DNA of 31,332 nucleotides from IMG/VR virus record IMGVR_UViG_3300042474_000379, positions 1-31,332 of that record. One strand, given 5' to 3'. The notes under the pieces were generated by a model. It saw nothing but the letters and a program-made list of their open reading frames with translations. It was not told the origin of the DNA and did no database searches. Source of the stretch: a virus. Made by a program: the position numbers and the translations under genes. This document shows positions 24,762-31,315 of the stretch, piece after piece; within the stretch, counting starts at the first letter, position 1, and the number at the start of each line of letters is the position of its first letter.

Positions 24762-26101
24762 CGTAACTCCGCTATCGCAATTTCAGATAAAGTACATTTT
24801 TCTTGTAAGACAGAATAAATGCGCTCGTCTATAGTATTTTCAGTCATTAATATATAACACCACACTTCACGTTTCTGACCACTCCGGTGAATACGACCGA
24901 TTGCCTGTTCAAAATACTCCAATGACCACGGCAAGGATAAGAACACTATCTTATTGCCGTGATGCTGAAGATTCAAACCATGCCCTGCGCTCTTAGGGTG
25001 CGCCAACAACAACTCAATCTGCCCAGTATTCCAACGTTCAACGGCATCAGGATCATCTAATGTTTGAGCGTGAGGGTATCTCCGTTTGAGTTCTTCAAGT
25101 TCTTCCTTGTACATGTAAAAAATCATTGTACAATCTCTTTGATTTTCTGCAAGCAATTCTTCTAATCTATCGAATTTATGACTAGAAAACCATATTGATT
25201 GTGTGGAAGTATTAAACTTACCTGGCGACTTACTGGGTGTAGTTGTCGAGTGATAAACAAACCCAGAACTCATTTGCTGAAGCTTACCCGTCACTACTGC
25301 AAGATTAGTTGCAACCGCAGTTGCACTGGGAAACGCTACAACTAAATCCTTCTTCATAGTATTATAGTGTTCCATATCCATCTGGCACTTAATCTCAACC
25401 ATGTGCAAAGGTGGCATCAGATCAGCGTAATCACCTGCATCCAACAGATAGGTAGCGGGTTTGATAGTTTTCATAATCTTAGGTAAGGAATCAGGACGTG
25501 CAGCCCATTCACCATAATCACGATTCATCAGGACAAAATACTGTTGTAGGAAAGCGTTTTTGCTTCTGCCTAGCAATGATTGGTCTACTACTTTACATTG
25601 CCCAAACACGTCTTCTAAACCATTGCTAGTAAACGATCCGGTCAAGCCCCAGCGTATCTTGAACAAGTCTATCACTTTGAACAATGCTTTAAAACGTGAC
25701 CCCGATGGGTTCTTCAAACGTGTCAGCTCATCAAAAACAATGCCGTCAAAACCTTGAAGCAAGTCCGGACGTTCACGGCAAAGCCATAACAGATTGTCGT
25801 AATTGGTAACGATCACATTAGCAGCGCAATTAAACGCTGCTATTCTGTTCTTAGCAGTTCCTATCGCTATTTCAATGAATATGTTAGAAGCCCATTTAAG
25901 CCCTTCCTGCCTCCAAACGTCAGTACACACACGTTTAGGTGCAAGGACTAAGAATCGTTTAACATGCCCATCCTGTATCATCGCTTGCATAGCTGTTAGA
26001 GTGATGGCCGTCTTGCCAGCACCAACTGGCGCAAGAATCATCGCTCGATCACAACTGTACAAGAAATCAGCAGCTTCATCCTGATAAGGTCTTAAAACCA
26101 T
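24758..26101 (-). CDS. SNF2/DEAD-type superfamily 2 helicase
   Basis: ATP-dependent DNA translocase or helicase of 447 residues, presumably for phage replication or recombination. The SF2 motifs are all visible: Q-motif-like RPYQ at the start, Walker A PVGAGKT (25-31), motif II DELT (124-127) in GIVFDELTRLKNPSG, motif III LTGSF (about 155) and motif VI QAIGRIHRSGQ (about 405-415). The arrangement with IHRSGQ is typical of SNF2-family and phage 'DEAD-like' helicases. ATG 26101 is chosen because GGAG lies seven bases upstream; a TTG further up sits on that site. It overlaps the 39-residue gene before it by 10 bases. Confidence 0.93.
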   Translation of the reverse strand: MVLRPYQDEAADFLYSCDRAMILAPVGAGKTAITLTAMQAMIQDGHVKRFLVLAPKRVCTDVWRQEGLKWASNIFIEIAIGTAKNRIAAFNCAANVIVTNYDNLLWLCRERPDLLQGFDGIVFDELTRLKNPSGSRFKALFKVIDLFKIRWGLTGSFTSNGLEDVFGQCKVVDQSLLGRSKNAFLQQYFVLMNRDYGEWAARPDSLPKIMKTIKPATYLLDAGDYADLMPPLHMVEIKCQMDMEHYNTMKKDLVVAFPSATAVATNLAVVTGKLQQMSSGFVYHSTTTPSKSPGKFNTSTQSIWFSSHKFDRLEELLAENQRDCTMIFYMYKEELEELKRRYPHAQTLDDPDAVERWNTGQIELLLAHPKSAGHGLNLQHHGNKIVFLSLPWSLEYFEQAIGRIHRSGQKREVWCYILMTENTIDERIYSVLQEKCTLSEIAIAELR

Positions 26102-26211
26102 TGGTTTCTCCAATTTAAATAGGCTTCACAAGGAGTGCGTCCATATCCTGCAATTTCGTAAGGCCCTCCGCATACCCAAAATCGCCCTACTCGTTTAATT
26201 TTTGGTTTCAT
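26092..26211 (-). CDS. 39-residue micro-protein overlapping the helicase start
   Basis: Encodes MKPKIKRVGRFWVCGGPYEI followed by AGYGRTPCEAYLNWRNQWF. The pattern of a basic N-terminus, a 'W-x-C' pair and 'GyGRTPxeAYxxW' is one I recognise from short proteins in many phages, which supports a real gene. The function is unknown. It overlaps the helicase start by 10 bases and continues the stop-start chain of the operon. The ribosome-binding site is weak, so it may depend on translational coupling. Confidence 0.65.
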   Translation of the reverse strand: MKPKIKRVGRFWVCGGPYEIAGYGRTPCEAYLNWRNQWF

Positions 26212-26275
26212 AACTGCACTCGTTAGCTTTATAAACGTTTTTCTTACGCTGTTTGTTGGTTGTCTTGTTAGCCAT
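26195..26275 (-). CDS. Possible 26-residue basic micro-protein
   Basis: A short reading frame (MANKTTNKQRKKNVYKANEC, then SYETKN) starts two bases after the previous stop behind a GGAGAG-type site and overlaps the next micro-gene. It fills the only gap in this part of the operon. The Lys/Arg/Asn-rich composition would suit nucleic-acid binding. It is short enough to occur by chance, so support is modest. Confidence 0.35.
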   Translation of the reverse strand: MANKTTNKQRKKNVYKANECSYETKN

Positions 26276-26277
26276 TT

Positions 26278-26559
26278 TTATTTCTCTCTCCTTTCCATCA
26301 TTGCATCAGCTTGACCATACGCAATCAAAGCGATATCATTTTCATCCCATTTTGTATTTATATCTGAAGCTAACAATCCCTGCATAGCCAAGCCAGCAAA
26401 GTGGTCACGTAGTGATATATTTTCTTGTAACTCTTCTCTTAAGGAAATGTTTTTTGATATCAATCCAGATATTTGCTTATCACGTTCAAGTAGTTTTTCT
26501 TTAGCCCACTTTAATTCCAAGTCCATAGGTATTGTTAATCTTTCATTTTCAATGCTCAT
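26278..26559 (-). CDS. Conserved-type phage protein with C-terminal 'RDxFAGLAMQGLLA' motif
   Basis: 93 residues: a charged coiled coil (about 10-50) then LRDHFAGLAMQGLLASD and, near the end, IALIAYGQADAMMERREK. The 'RDyFAakAMQGLLa ... AYxxADAMlxxR' signature is common in small phage proteins of unknown function. The start overlaps the upstream stop by four bases. There is no enzymatic motif or membrane segment. Confidence 0.7.
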   Translation of the reverse strand: MSIENERLTIPMDLELKWAKEKLLERDKQISGLISKNISLREELQENISLRDHFAGLAMQGLLASDINTKWDENDIALIAYGQADAMMERREK

Positions 26560-26972
26560 TCCCCACCTCCAATACCGTGTGCTTTTTCTATTGCTCTAGC
26601 TATATAAAAAACTTGCCATACCGATACATTATCGAAATCAGGGTGAGCATGAATTGAATTACTTAAATCTCGCAGTCTTTCATCACTCAAAGGCTCACGT
26701 TTCAATTCTAGCTCTGCTTGTGCATAACCCTCTTGGTAAAAAACTCGATTGCTTTTAACCTGCCTCATTAACTCTTCACCTGTAACATCTGATATTGGCG
26801 ATTCTATTGCAGCTTTCATTCGTTCTAAATCAAAGTTAAATTCAGGCTCTTGCTCAGGTTGGGCAAGACATTCTTTTATATCATTAAACAAACTGACCAC
26901 ATCTTCTTCTGTGTTAAGTTCAGTCATAAATCTCTTAAGTAGTTCTCTTTCACGGCTTACACGTTCTGCCAT
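26556..26972 (-). CDS. Conserved-type phage protein of unknown function
   Basis: 138 residues, acidic and helical. The C-terminal third (EPLSDERLRDLSNSIHAH, then VWQVFYIARAIEKAHGIGGG) carries the 'EPLSDEqi...faRAiEkaHGI' pattern seen in many small phage proteins. The central part may be a spacer of phage-specific origin. The function is unknown. GAGGTG lies five bases before the ATG, inside the 3' end of the HNH gene, which it overlaps by 16 bases. Confidence 0.7.
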   Translation of the reverse strand: MAERVSRERELLKRFMTELNTEEDVVSLFNDIKECLAQPEQEPEFNFDLERMKAAIESPISDVTGEELMRQVKSNRVFYQEGYAQAELELKREPLSDERLRDLSNSIHAHPDFDNVSVWQVFYIARAIEKAHGIGGGE

Positions 26973-27499
26973 GTCGCACCTCTTTTAATAAAGCTAATTG
27001 TGCTTTGTGTAACTCCGTAAATTTTTGCTATCTGATTTTGAGACATACCATCTGTTAATAGGTTTTTTATTTCCTTAACTATGCTTGGTGTTAGTTTTGC
27101 AGATGCTGGTAACCCGTCTATTTTCCGCATAACTATGCCACTCCATTTTCTTCCTTTGTCTTGCATATCCTTCATATTTTCTTTATGCGTTCCTAAAAAT
27201 AAATGAGATGGGTTTACACATGAAGGAACATCGCATTTATGACAAACACATAAACCTTTAGGGATATCGCCATTGTGCAATTCGTAAGAAAATCTGTGCA
27301 TGGTATATCCGTTATACACACCATAACCTCCACACCTTACATTGCTAACCTTTCCTACCCATAACCAACAACCAGACTCAGTTACAGGAATAACTCTTTC
27401 ATAAAAAGCTGATTCATTAGGTTTTTTGGGTACTCTTTGCTTATCATAAATTGCTTTTAAATACTTTTTGTTTTTGACATCCTCTTTCTCAATGCTCAT
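26957..27499 (-). CDS. HNH endonuclease with C-terminal helix-turn-helix (homing-type)
   Basis: Likely a free-standing homing endonuclease of 180 residues. The HNH core shows C86-H87-x-x-C89, C94, N96-P-x-H99 and H105-x-x-N108 in VCHKCDVPSCVNPSHLFLGT plus HKENMKDMQ. The preceding HRFSYELHNGDIPKG is typical of HNH_3-type enzymes. Residues about 148-175 (TDGMSQNQIAKIYGVTQSTI) form a helix-turn-helix for DNA binding. ATG 27499 is chosen because GAGG precedes it at nine bases; a TTG upstream lacks a site. It overlaps both neighbours, so it is embedded in, not dropped between, the operon genes. Confidence 0.88.
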   Translation of the reverse strand: MSIEKEDVKNKKYLKAIYDKQRVPKKPNESAFYERVIPVTESGCWLWVGKVSNVRCGGYGVYNGYTMHRFSYELHNGDIPKGLCVCHKCDVPSCVNPSHLFLGTHKENMKDMQDKGRKWSGIVMRKIDGLPASAKLTPSIVKEIKNLLTDGMSQNQIAKIYGVTQSTISFIKRGATWQNV

Positions 27500-27692
27500 A
27501 ATAATTGCCTCGAAAATCAATAAAAAGGTCACATTCAAGTTGGTTCAGTTCTTTTTTAAAGTCACCATGCCACATGTAGTCCTTAGTATCCACCTCAATA
27601 CTTAAGTATCGGGAGCAGTTTTCTTTCTTTTCGCAGTTGCTACCTAAGCAACGTGCGTTTTCATCAGATAAAGGCCGTATCATTTTCTTCAT
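27489..27692 (-). CDS. Small cysteine-containing phage protein, unknown function
   Basis: 67 residues from ATG 27692, which has a GGAG site seven bases upstream; longer versions starting further up are less likely. The N-terminal half has CLGSNCEKKENCSRYL, a C-x5-C-x5-C cluster that may bind metal and is common in small phage proteins with an 'RPLSDeNaRC...C...C.RY' layout. The rest is acidic (FKKELNQLECDLFIDF). The function is unknown. It overlaps the HNH gene start by 11 bases and the HTH gene before it. Confidence 0.6.
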   Translation of the reverse strand: MKKMIRPLSDENARCLGSNCEKKENCSRYLSIEVDTKDYMWHGDFKKELNQLECDLFIDFRGNYYEH

Positions 27693-27939
27693 AATAATCT
27701 CCAAGTTCAATGTAATCCCCAACATAGGGTGGTGCTTCACCTAGTGCTTTACGGTAATAGTCTTGCAATGCCATTCCTTCCCATCCATCATGCCAGCCAA
27801 TCGGTACAGGTTTAATTTCTTGTTTAACATTAGATAACGAGCTTACCGCTGTGCCTGTAACTTTTGATATACTAGCTAAGGTGTAGCCTCTGCTATAAAG
27901 CACTTGCAATATGAGGGCGTAGTCAACATCCCTAGCCAT
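27664..27939 (-). CDS. Helix-turn-helix DNA-binding protein
   Basis: 91 residues from ATG 27939 (AAGGA site upstream); a GTG at 27954 is a less likely start. Residues about 19-40 (YTLASISKVTGTAVSSLSNV) fit a Cro/XRE-type helix-turn-helix. The C-terminal half is a Trp/Tyr-rich tail (GWHDGWEGMALQDYYRKAL). It may regulate the early operon or act in replication initiation. No catalytic motif is present. It overlaps both neighbours by a few bases. Confidence 0.6.
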   Translation of the reverse strand: MARDVDYALILQVLYSRGYTLASISKVTGTAVSSLSNVKQEIKPVPIGWHDGWEGMALQDYYRKALGEAPPYVGDYIELGDYYEENDTAFI

Positions 27940-28393
27940 TATTAATCCTTCCACCTAACTGTTTACGTCTTAATTCATCACAATACAACTCCATGTCTTT
28001 ACTGCGACGCATGAACTCAACTATTGAAGCTGCCATTCCAGTTAATTTGATCGGAGGACGGTTATACATGAACGCACAAACTTCTCTGATATATGGAAGC
28101 CAATCCATGATCTCGGCTCGGTTGAATAGAATTGATCCGTCAATATGAGTTGCCACATGCTTAGGCATACAATAGCGAGGGTCTTTCACGATCTTATCAA
28201 GCATCAATGCTTTAATACCGATTAAAGCCATTATTTCTTTTTTGGTAATGCTTTTTTGAGGTACTGGAGGGATTACAACATTAGCTTTTAAACGATCCAT
28301 TTTGCGTTTCAGCATAACACGTTCATGTATGGCTTTTTTATTCTTATGATAATACTCAAGGCATCTTTTTCGTTGTTTATCTCGTTGATTCAT
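27932..28393 (-). CDS. AlpA/MerR-like DNA-binding protein (putative)
   Basis: 153 residues with a basic N-terminus (residues 1-37, rich in K and R). Residues about 49-100 (ITKKEIMALIGIKALMLDKI, ending FNRAEIMDWLPYI) have the shape of an AlpA/excisionase winged helix-turn-helix: a helix-turn-helix followed by an 'R-x-x-E-I-x-x-W' helix. The C-terminal part is helical. It probably binds DNA as a regulator or accessory factor. The start is ATG 28393 with GGAG about ten bases upstream. It overlaps the DUF3310 gene by 17 bases. Confidence 0.55.
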   Translation of the reverse strand: MNQRDKQRKRCLEYYHKNKKAIHERVMLKRKMDRLKANVVIPPVPQKSITKKEIMALIGIKALMLDKIVKDPRYCMPKHVATHIDGSILFNRAEIMDWLPYIREVCAFMYNRPPIKLTGMAASIVEFMRRSKDMELYCDELRRKQLGGRINNG

Positions 28394-28589
28394 TGTATTC
28401 AAGCTCCAAGATTAGTTCACAGTAGTGTATGATTTTCTTTATATCTTCTGCGCCATTCTTGCTTCGATGGCGCGTAATGTACTTTATTATGTTACCTTCC
28501 ATAAACGGTATATTGTTAGCATGGATGTAAGTAACGGGTTGGATCGGTAATAAGTAGTGCTTACCTCCAACCATCTTTTTGTCGGGCAT
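28377..28589 (-). CDS. DUF3310 family protein
   Basis: 70 residues with the full family signature: GGKHYLLPIQPVTYIHANN, then FMEGNIIKYITRHRSKNG and AEDIKKIIHYCELILELE. DUF3310 proteins are common in phage early regions. They have sometimes been grouped with nucleotide-kinase-like proteins, but the biochemical role is not settled. A GGAG site lies eight bases before ATG 28589. It is followed by an overlap with the AlpA-like gene. Confidence 0.92.
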   Translation of the reverse strand: MPDKKMVGGKHYLLPIQPVTYIHANNIPFMEGNIIKYITRHRSKNGAEDIKKIIHYCELILELEYNESTR

Positions 28590-28625
28590 TGGATAACTCC
28601 ATAAGTTTATTGGTGGAAAAGTTAA

Positions 28626-28814
28626 TTACATCATAACTTCCTTGAAAGCTCGTGTTCTGGCTGAAGATACAGTTAATCCTAACAACCGTCTATATCGGCT
28701 TACCAGATAATCAAATTCATCTTCCTGCTTCTCAGTTGGACGTTTAAGTCCTCCTTTTACAACTTGTGCATACAACCAGTCTATATCTTGATCTATTTCC
28801 ATTTTGTTACCCAT
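28626..28814 (-). CDS. 62-residue early protein of unknown function
   Basis: A charged helical protein (MGNKMEIDQDIDWLYAQVV, then EKQEDEFDYLVSRYRRLLGL) with a basic end. No clear ribosome-binding site lies before ATG 28814; an internal ATG at 28802 is possible. It overlaps the 34-residue membrane peptide upstream, from whose translation it may be coupled. The 36 bases after its stop are non-coding. I recognise no family. Confidence 0.5.
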   Translation of the reverse strand: MGNKMEIDQDIDWLYAQVVKGGLKRPTEKQEDEFDYLVSRYRRLLGLTVSSARTRAFKEVMM

Positions 28815-28897
28815 AAGTTAATGATGGCCAGCGGTAGCATGACCGTTAAAATTACTAAACATATAATCAATCTAATTAAATATGTAATCCCAAACAT
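28793..28897 (-). CDS. Possible 34-residue single-span membrane peptide
   Basis: This frame reads MFGITYLIRLIICLVILTVM then LPLAIINLWVTKWK, an almost continuous membrane helix flanked by basic residues. It exactly fills the 61-base gap between the VRR-NUC and 62-residue genes, overlapping each by about 20 bases as its neighbours do. The ribosome-binding site is weak. Hydrophobic frames can arise by chance in AT-rich DNA, so confidence is limited. If real, it may modify the host membrane early in infection. Confidence 0.4.
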   Translation of the reverse strand: MFGITYLIRLIICLVILTVMLPLAIINLWVTKWK

Positions 28898-29163
28898 TCT
28901 ATTGCCCAATTATCAATCTGTTCTATTGTCCAAAGACATGCGTAGTTTTGGTTAAGCCTTATCATTTCTTGTGCAAATAGTTTTTGTAATTCTGATAATC
29001 TACCCTCTTTTGTTTTTAATTCGACGAACCAGCACGAGCCGTCCGACATGCAAGCAATTCTATCTGCTACGCCTCGATGGGCAGGCGAAGTAAATTTATA
29101 CGTCTTTCCTCCGTTCACTTCAACCACCCATTTAAAATATTTTTCAATGTCACGTTCTAGCAT
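28876..29163 (-). CDS. VRR-NUC domain nuclease
   Basis: A stand-alone VRR-NUC (PD-(D/E)XK superfamily) of 95 residues, a family that cleaves branched or Holliday-type DNA. The active site is visible: E7 on the first helix, RGVADRI (D34), FVELKT (E48, K50) and Q60 in LSELQKLFAQEM. Phages use such nucleases for recombination or debranching before packaging. The start lies immediately next to the upstream stop with AAGGGA ahead of it. The full catalytic set is intact. Confidence 0.93.
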   Translation of the reverse strand: MLERDIEKYFKWVVEVNGGKTYKFTSPAHRGVADRIACMSDGSCWFVELKTKEGRLSELQKLFAQEMIRLNQNYACLWTIEQIDNWAIECLGLHI

Positions 29164-29379
29164 TTAATCCCTTGGAGTTACAAAGCTTGGAACGTTACCA
29201 GGTAATTCCAACACCTGATATATTTGTTCCTCGCCTTTTAAATTTTTTTGAATAATGAATGATCCGCTGCGAGTTTTGTGGATTACACTAGATTCATTAT
29301 TAGAAAGTTTATTAATAGCTAATCCTCCAGAAATAAAAGAAATTGCTGCTGCTATTGCGATCATTGTATTTTTGTTCAT
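29164..29379 (-). CDS. First gene of the leftward early operon: small membrane-anchored protein
   Basis: 71 residues from ATG 29379: a hydrophobic N-terminal helix (MIAIAAAISFISGGLAINKL) then a polar domain (HKTRSGSFIIQKNLKGEEQI). Another in-frame ATG at 29433 would put the ribosome-binding region TGGAA inside the coding sequence and remove the conserved leader, so 29379 is preferred. The helix suggests a signal anchor with the rest in the periplasm. As the first early leftward product it could be a superinfection-exclusion or host-takeover protein; this is inference. Confidence 0.6.
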   Translation of the reverse strand: MNKNTMIAIAAAISFISGGLAINKLSNNESSVIHKTRSGSFIIQKNLKGEEQIYQVLELPGNVPSFVTPRD

Positions 29380-29383
29380 TTGA

Positions 29384-29490
29384 GTATTCCAGTTTCGTTT
29401 AGTGAGGTTATAGCTTATCACTGTAAAAAACATTTGTACAATATATTTTTTTGTGAAATAATATATTCACTTTAAACGAAACGGGAATAC
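29384..29490. repeat. Mirrored 18-bp leader repeat in the divergent early control region
   Basis: GTATTCCAGTTTCGTTTA (29384-29401) and TAAACGAAACGGGAATAC (29473-29490) form an inverted repeat matching at 17 of 18 positions and separated by 71 bases. Each arm ends four bases before a start codon (29379 leftward, 29495 rightward). Both mRNAs therefore carry nearly the same leader, TAAACGAAAC-N-GGAATAC-N4-ATG, which contains the GGAA ribosome-binding core. GTGA follows each arm inward, offset by two bases. Confidence 0.9.
29402..29472. promoter_or_regulatory. Divergent early promoter/operator region
   Basis: Very AT-rich core between the two mirrored leaders. Two GTGA...TCAC dyads lie at 29402-29421 and 29453-29470, with centres 50 bases apart. 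A perfect TTGTACAA palindrome lies at 29434-29441, and AATATATT occurs twice exactly 20 bases apart (29440 and 29460). For rightward transcription, TTGTAC (29434) with TAATAT (29459) is a weak -35/-10 pair with a 19-base spacer. For leftward transcription a TATAAC can be seen, but no -35 is well spaced. Control by a repressor or a phage-specific factor is inferred. Confidence 0.55.
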
Positions 29491-29494
29491 ATTA

Positions 29495-30616
29495 ATGGCA
29501 CACTCAAAGATTGTTGGCGGTTCGACTGCTAAAAGGGTAATCAACTGCCCAGGCTCAGTCAAACTGTGTAATGAAGCGCCTGAAAAGCCTTCATCTTCTT
29601 ACGCTGACGAGGGTACACTTCTTCATAATACCATTGCTGAATATTTAGATATTGGTACAAAGCCTGTAATCGGCGCACAATATCAAGATGTTATACTGAC
29701 ACAAGATTTAATTGATGAAAAAATTCATGCCGCACTGGAGTTATTGAATGAAGTTGATTCAGGATATTTTATGGACTATGAAATCGAAGTTGAAGTTAAT
29801 TTCGGTGATTTCATGCCTGACGTATTTGGCAGCTGCGATTTGCTTGGTCGTATACATGATCGTGCTATTGTCTTGGATTGGAAGTTTGGCAATGGCGTTA
29901 TCGTAGAAGCAAAAGAAAATGAGCAGTTGATGTTCTACGCTGCTGCTGCGATGCGTACTGAAAAAGCCAAATGGGCATTTAAAGACGTAAAAGAAGTCGA
30001 GCTAATCATTATCCAACCTCCGATGATTAAACGTTGGGTAACATCAATAGAACGCATTAAAGCATTTGAACAACAGCTTTTAAGTGCCGTTAAAGCATCT
30101 CAAAAACTTGATGCTCCTCTTCGGGAAGGTAGCCATTGTAAATGGTGTGCAGCTAAACCTACCTGCCCATTAATGACAGGTGCAGTTGAACGTGCATTAA
30201 AAGTTAAGGTTGATGCGATAGACGCACCAACTATAGATGCGTATCTTCAGAACGCTGAGATTTTAGAAGAATGGATAAAAGACTTGCGTGCTTTAGCATT
30301 TAACATGTTAGAATCAGGTCGTGATTTACCAAATTACAAACTGGTTGCTAAACGGGCAACCCGTAAATGGTCAGATGAAGTAGAAGCTAAACAAGCTTTA
30401 CTTGATGCTGGCTTAACAGAATCTGATGTGATGGAAGCATCGTTTATTTCTCCTGCTCAGGCTGAAAAGAAGCTCAAGAAGCTTAAACAGCCTTTACCAG
30501 AAGGGTCAACCGTTTCTATTTCATCGGGTAACACAATGGCACATGTAGACGATCCTCGTCCTGCTGTGCTGTTAATTGGGCATCAGTTGTCTGCTGCTCT
30601 TACTAAACTTCAATAA
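29495..30616 (+). CDS. DUF2800 / Cas4-like PD-(D/E)XK nuclease with Fe-S cysteines
   Basis: 373 residues, RecB/Cas4-type nuclease fold. Visible motifs are GTLLH (G40-H44), GSCDL (D115), LDWKFG (D128-x-K130) and EQLMFYA (QxxxY motif). The C-terminal C215-x2-C218-x5-C224 cluster, with an N-terminal cysteine (C18 or C25), matches the four cysteines that bind Fe-S in Cas4/AddB-type enzymes. It probably trims 5' or 3' DNA ends in phage replication or recombination. The start is preceded by the mirrored GGAA leader. It heads the rightward early operon, with a putative polymerase downstream. Confidence 0.9.
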   Translation: MAHSKIVGGSTAKRVINCPGSVKLCNEAPEKPSSSYADEGTLLHNTIAEYLDIGTKPVIGAQYQDVILTQDLIDEKIHAALELLNEVDSGYFMDYEIEVEVNFGDFMPDVFGSCDLLGRIHDRAIVLDWKFGNGVIVEAKENEQLMFYAAAAMRTEKAKWAFKDVKEVELIIIQPPMIKRWVTSIERIKAFEQQLLSAVKASQKLDAPLREGSHCKWCAAKPTCPLMTGAVERALKVKVDAIDAPTIDAYLQNAEILEEWIKDLRALAFNMLESGRDLPNYKLVAKRATRKWSDEVEAKQALLDAGLTESDVMEASFISPAQAEKKLKKLKQPLPEGSTVSISSGNTMAHVDDPRPAVLLIGHQLSAALTKLQ

Positions 30617-30627
30617 GGTACAATATT

Positions 30628-31260
30628 ATGTCAAACTTAGTAGCGTTTTCTGGTTCTAATCTTCCTTCTGTTACTTCACTCTCTACTGCACTTCGTTCTT
30701 TGGAAACTGAAGTAGGTGGGGGCAATGGTTCTGCGATACTTAAAATGGATCGCACAGGTCATTGGGTGTTTGGTGCAGGAGAATCTGAAGTTGAATCAGA
30801 CTCTACATGGGCGGTTAATCCGTTCTCTTTTGTTCACGGTTTTATTTGCTGGGGTGAAGGTGAAGTTTTAGGTGAAAAGATGGTAAGTATTACATCTCCA
30901 TTACCTGAACTTGATGCTGCTCCTGCTGGTGGTAAACGTGGATGGGAAACTCAAGTCGGTATGAGCTTAAAATGCTTATCCGGTGAAGATAAAGGCTTGG
31001 AAGTTCGTTACTCAACCACTTCAGTTGGCGGTAAACGTTCAGTACAGACTCTTGCAGTTGCTATTGCAGCGCAAGTAGATGCCTATCAAGATAAACCTGT
31101 TCCAGTTATCAATCTGAAGAAAGAATTTTACCAGCACAAAGCGTACGGTAAGATTTACACTCCTGTGTTTGAAGTGGTTACTTGGGTGGGCTTGGAAGGT
31201 GAAGAAAAGGATGAAGATGGTGTGCCAGCGGAGACTGGTAGAAGACGTAGATCGGTCTAA
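30628..31260 (+). CDS. Conserved phage replication-module protein, possibly ssDNA-binding
   Basis: 210 residues starting MSNLVAFSGSNLPSVTSLST. Conserved-looking blocks include ILKMDRTGHWVFGAGESEVE, WAVNPFSFVHGFICWGEGEV, LKCLSGEDKGLEVRYSTTSV and KKEFYQHKAYGKIYTPVFEV. The protein recurs beside DUF2800 nucleases and polymerases in phages, and a beta-rich layout with an acidic then Arg-rich tail (GRRRRSV) would suit a single-strand-binding protein. That function is an inference; no OB-fold proof is visible in sequence. It lies 11 bases after the nuclease and is followed by a strong terminator. Confidence 0.7.
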   Translation: MSNLVAFSGSNLPSVTSLSTALRSLETEVGGGNGSAILKMDRTGHWVFGAGESEVESDSTWAVNPFSFVHGFICWGEGEVLGEKMVSITSPLPELDAAPAGGKRGWETQVGMSLKCLSGEDKGLEVRYSTTSVGGKRSVQTLAVAIAAQVDAYQDKPVPVINLKKEFYQHKAYGKIYTPVFEVVTWVGLEGEEKDEDGVPAETGRRRRSV

Positions 31261-31266
31261 ATTAAG

Positions 31267-31293
31267 AAGCCCCTCTTAGGAGGGGTTTTTTTT
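31267..31293 (+). terminator. Rho-independent terminator
   Basis: Stem CCCCTC (31270-31275) and GAGGGG (31280-31285) with a TTAG loop, extended by A-A-G opposite T-T-T and followed by eight T (31286-31293). It lies just after the 210-residue gene, within an operon, so it may attenuate transcription of the next gene. Confidence 0.9.
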
Positions 31294-31315
31294 CCTCTTA
31301 AATTTAGGAACGACT

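Noticed and set aside
29452-29470. TGTGA...TCAC resembling a CRP site in the divergent region
   Set aside because: The half-sites are ten bases apart, whereas CRP needs six, so it does not fit. It is kept only as an unspecified dyad.
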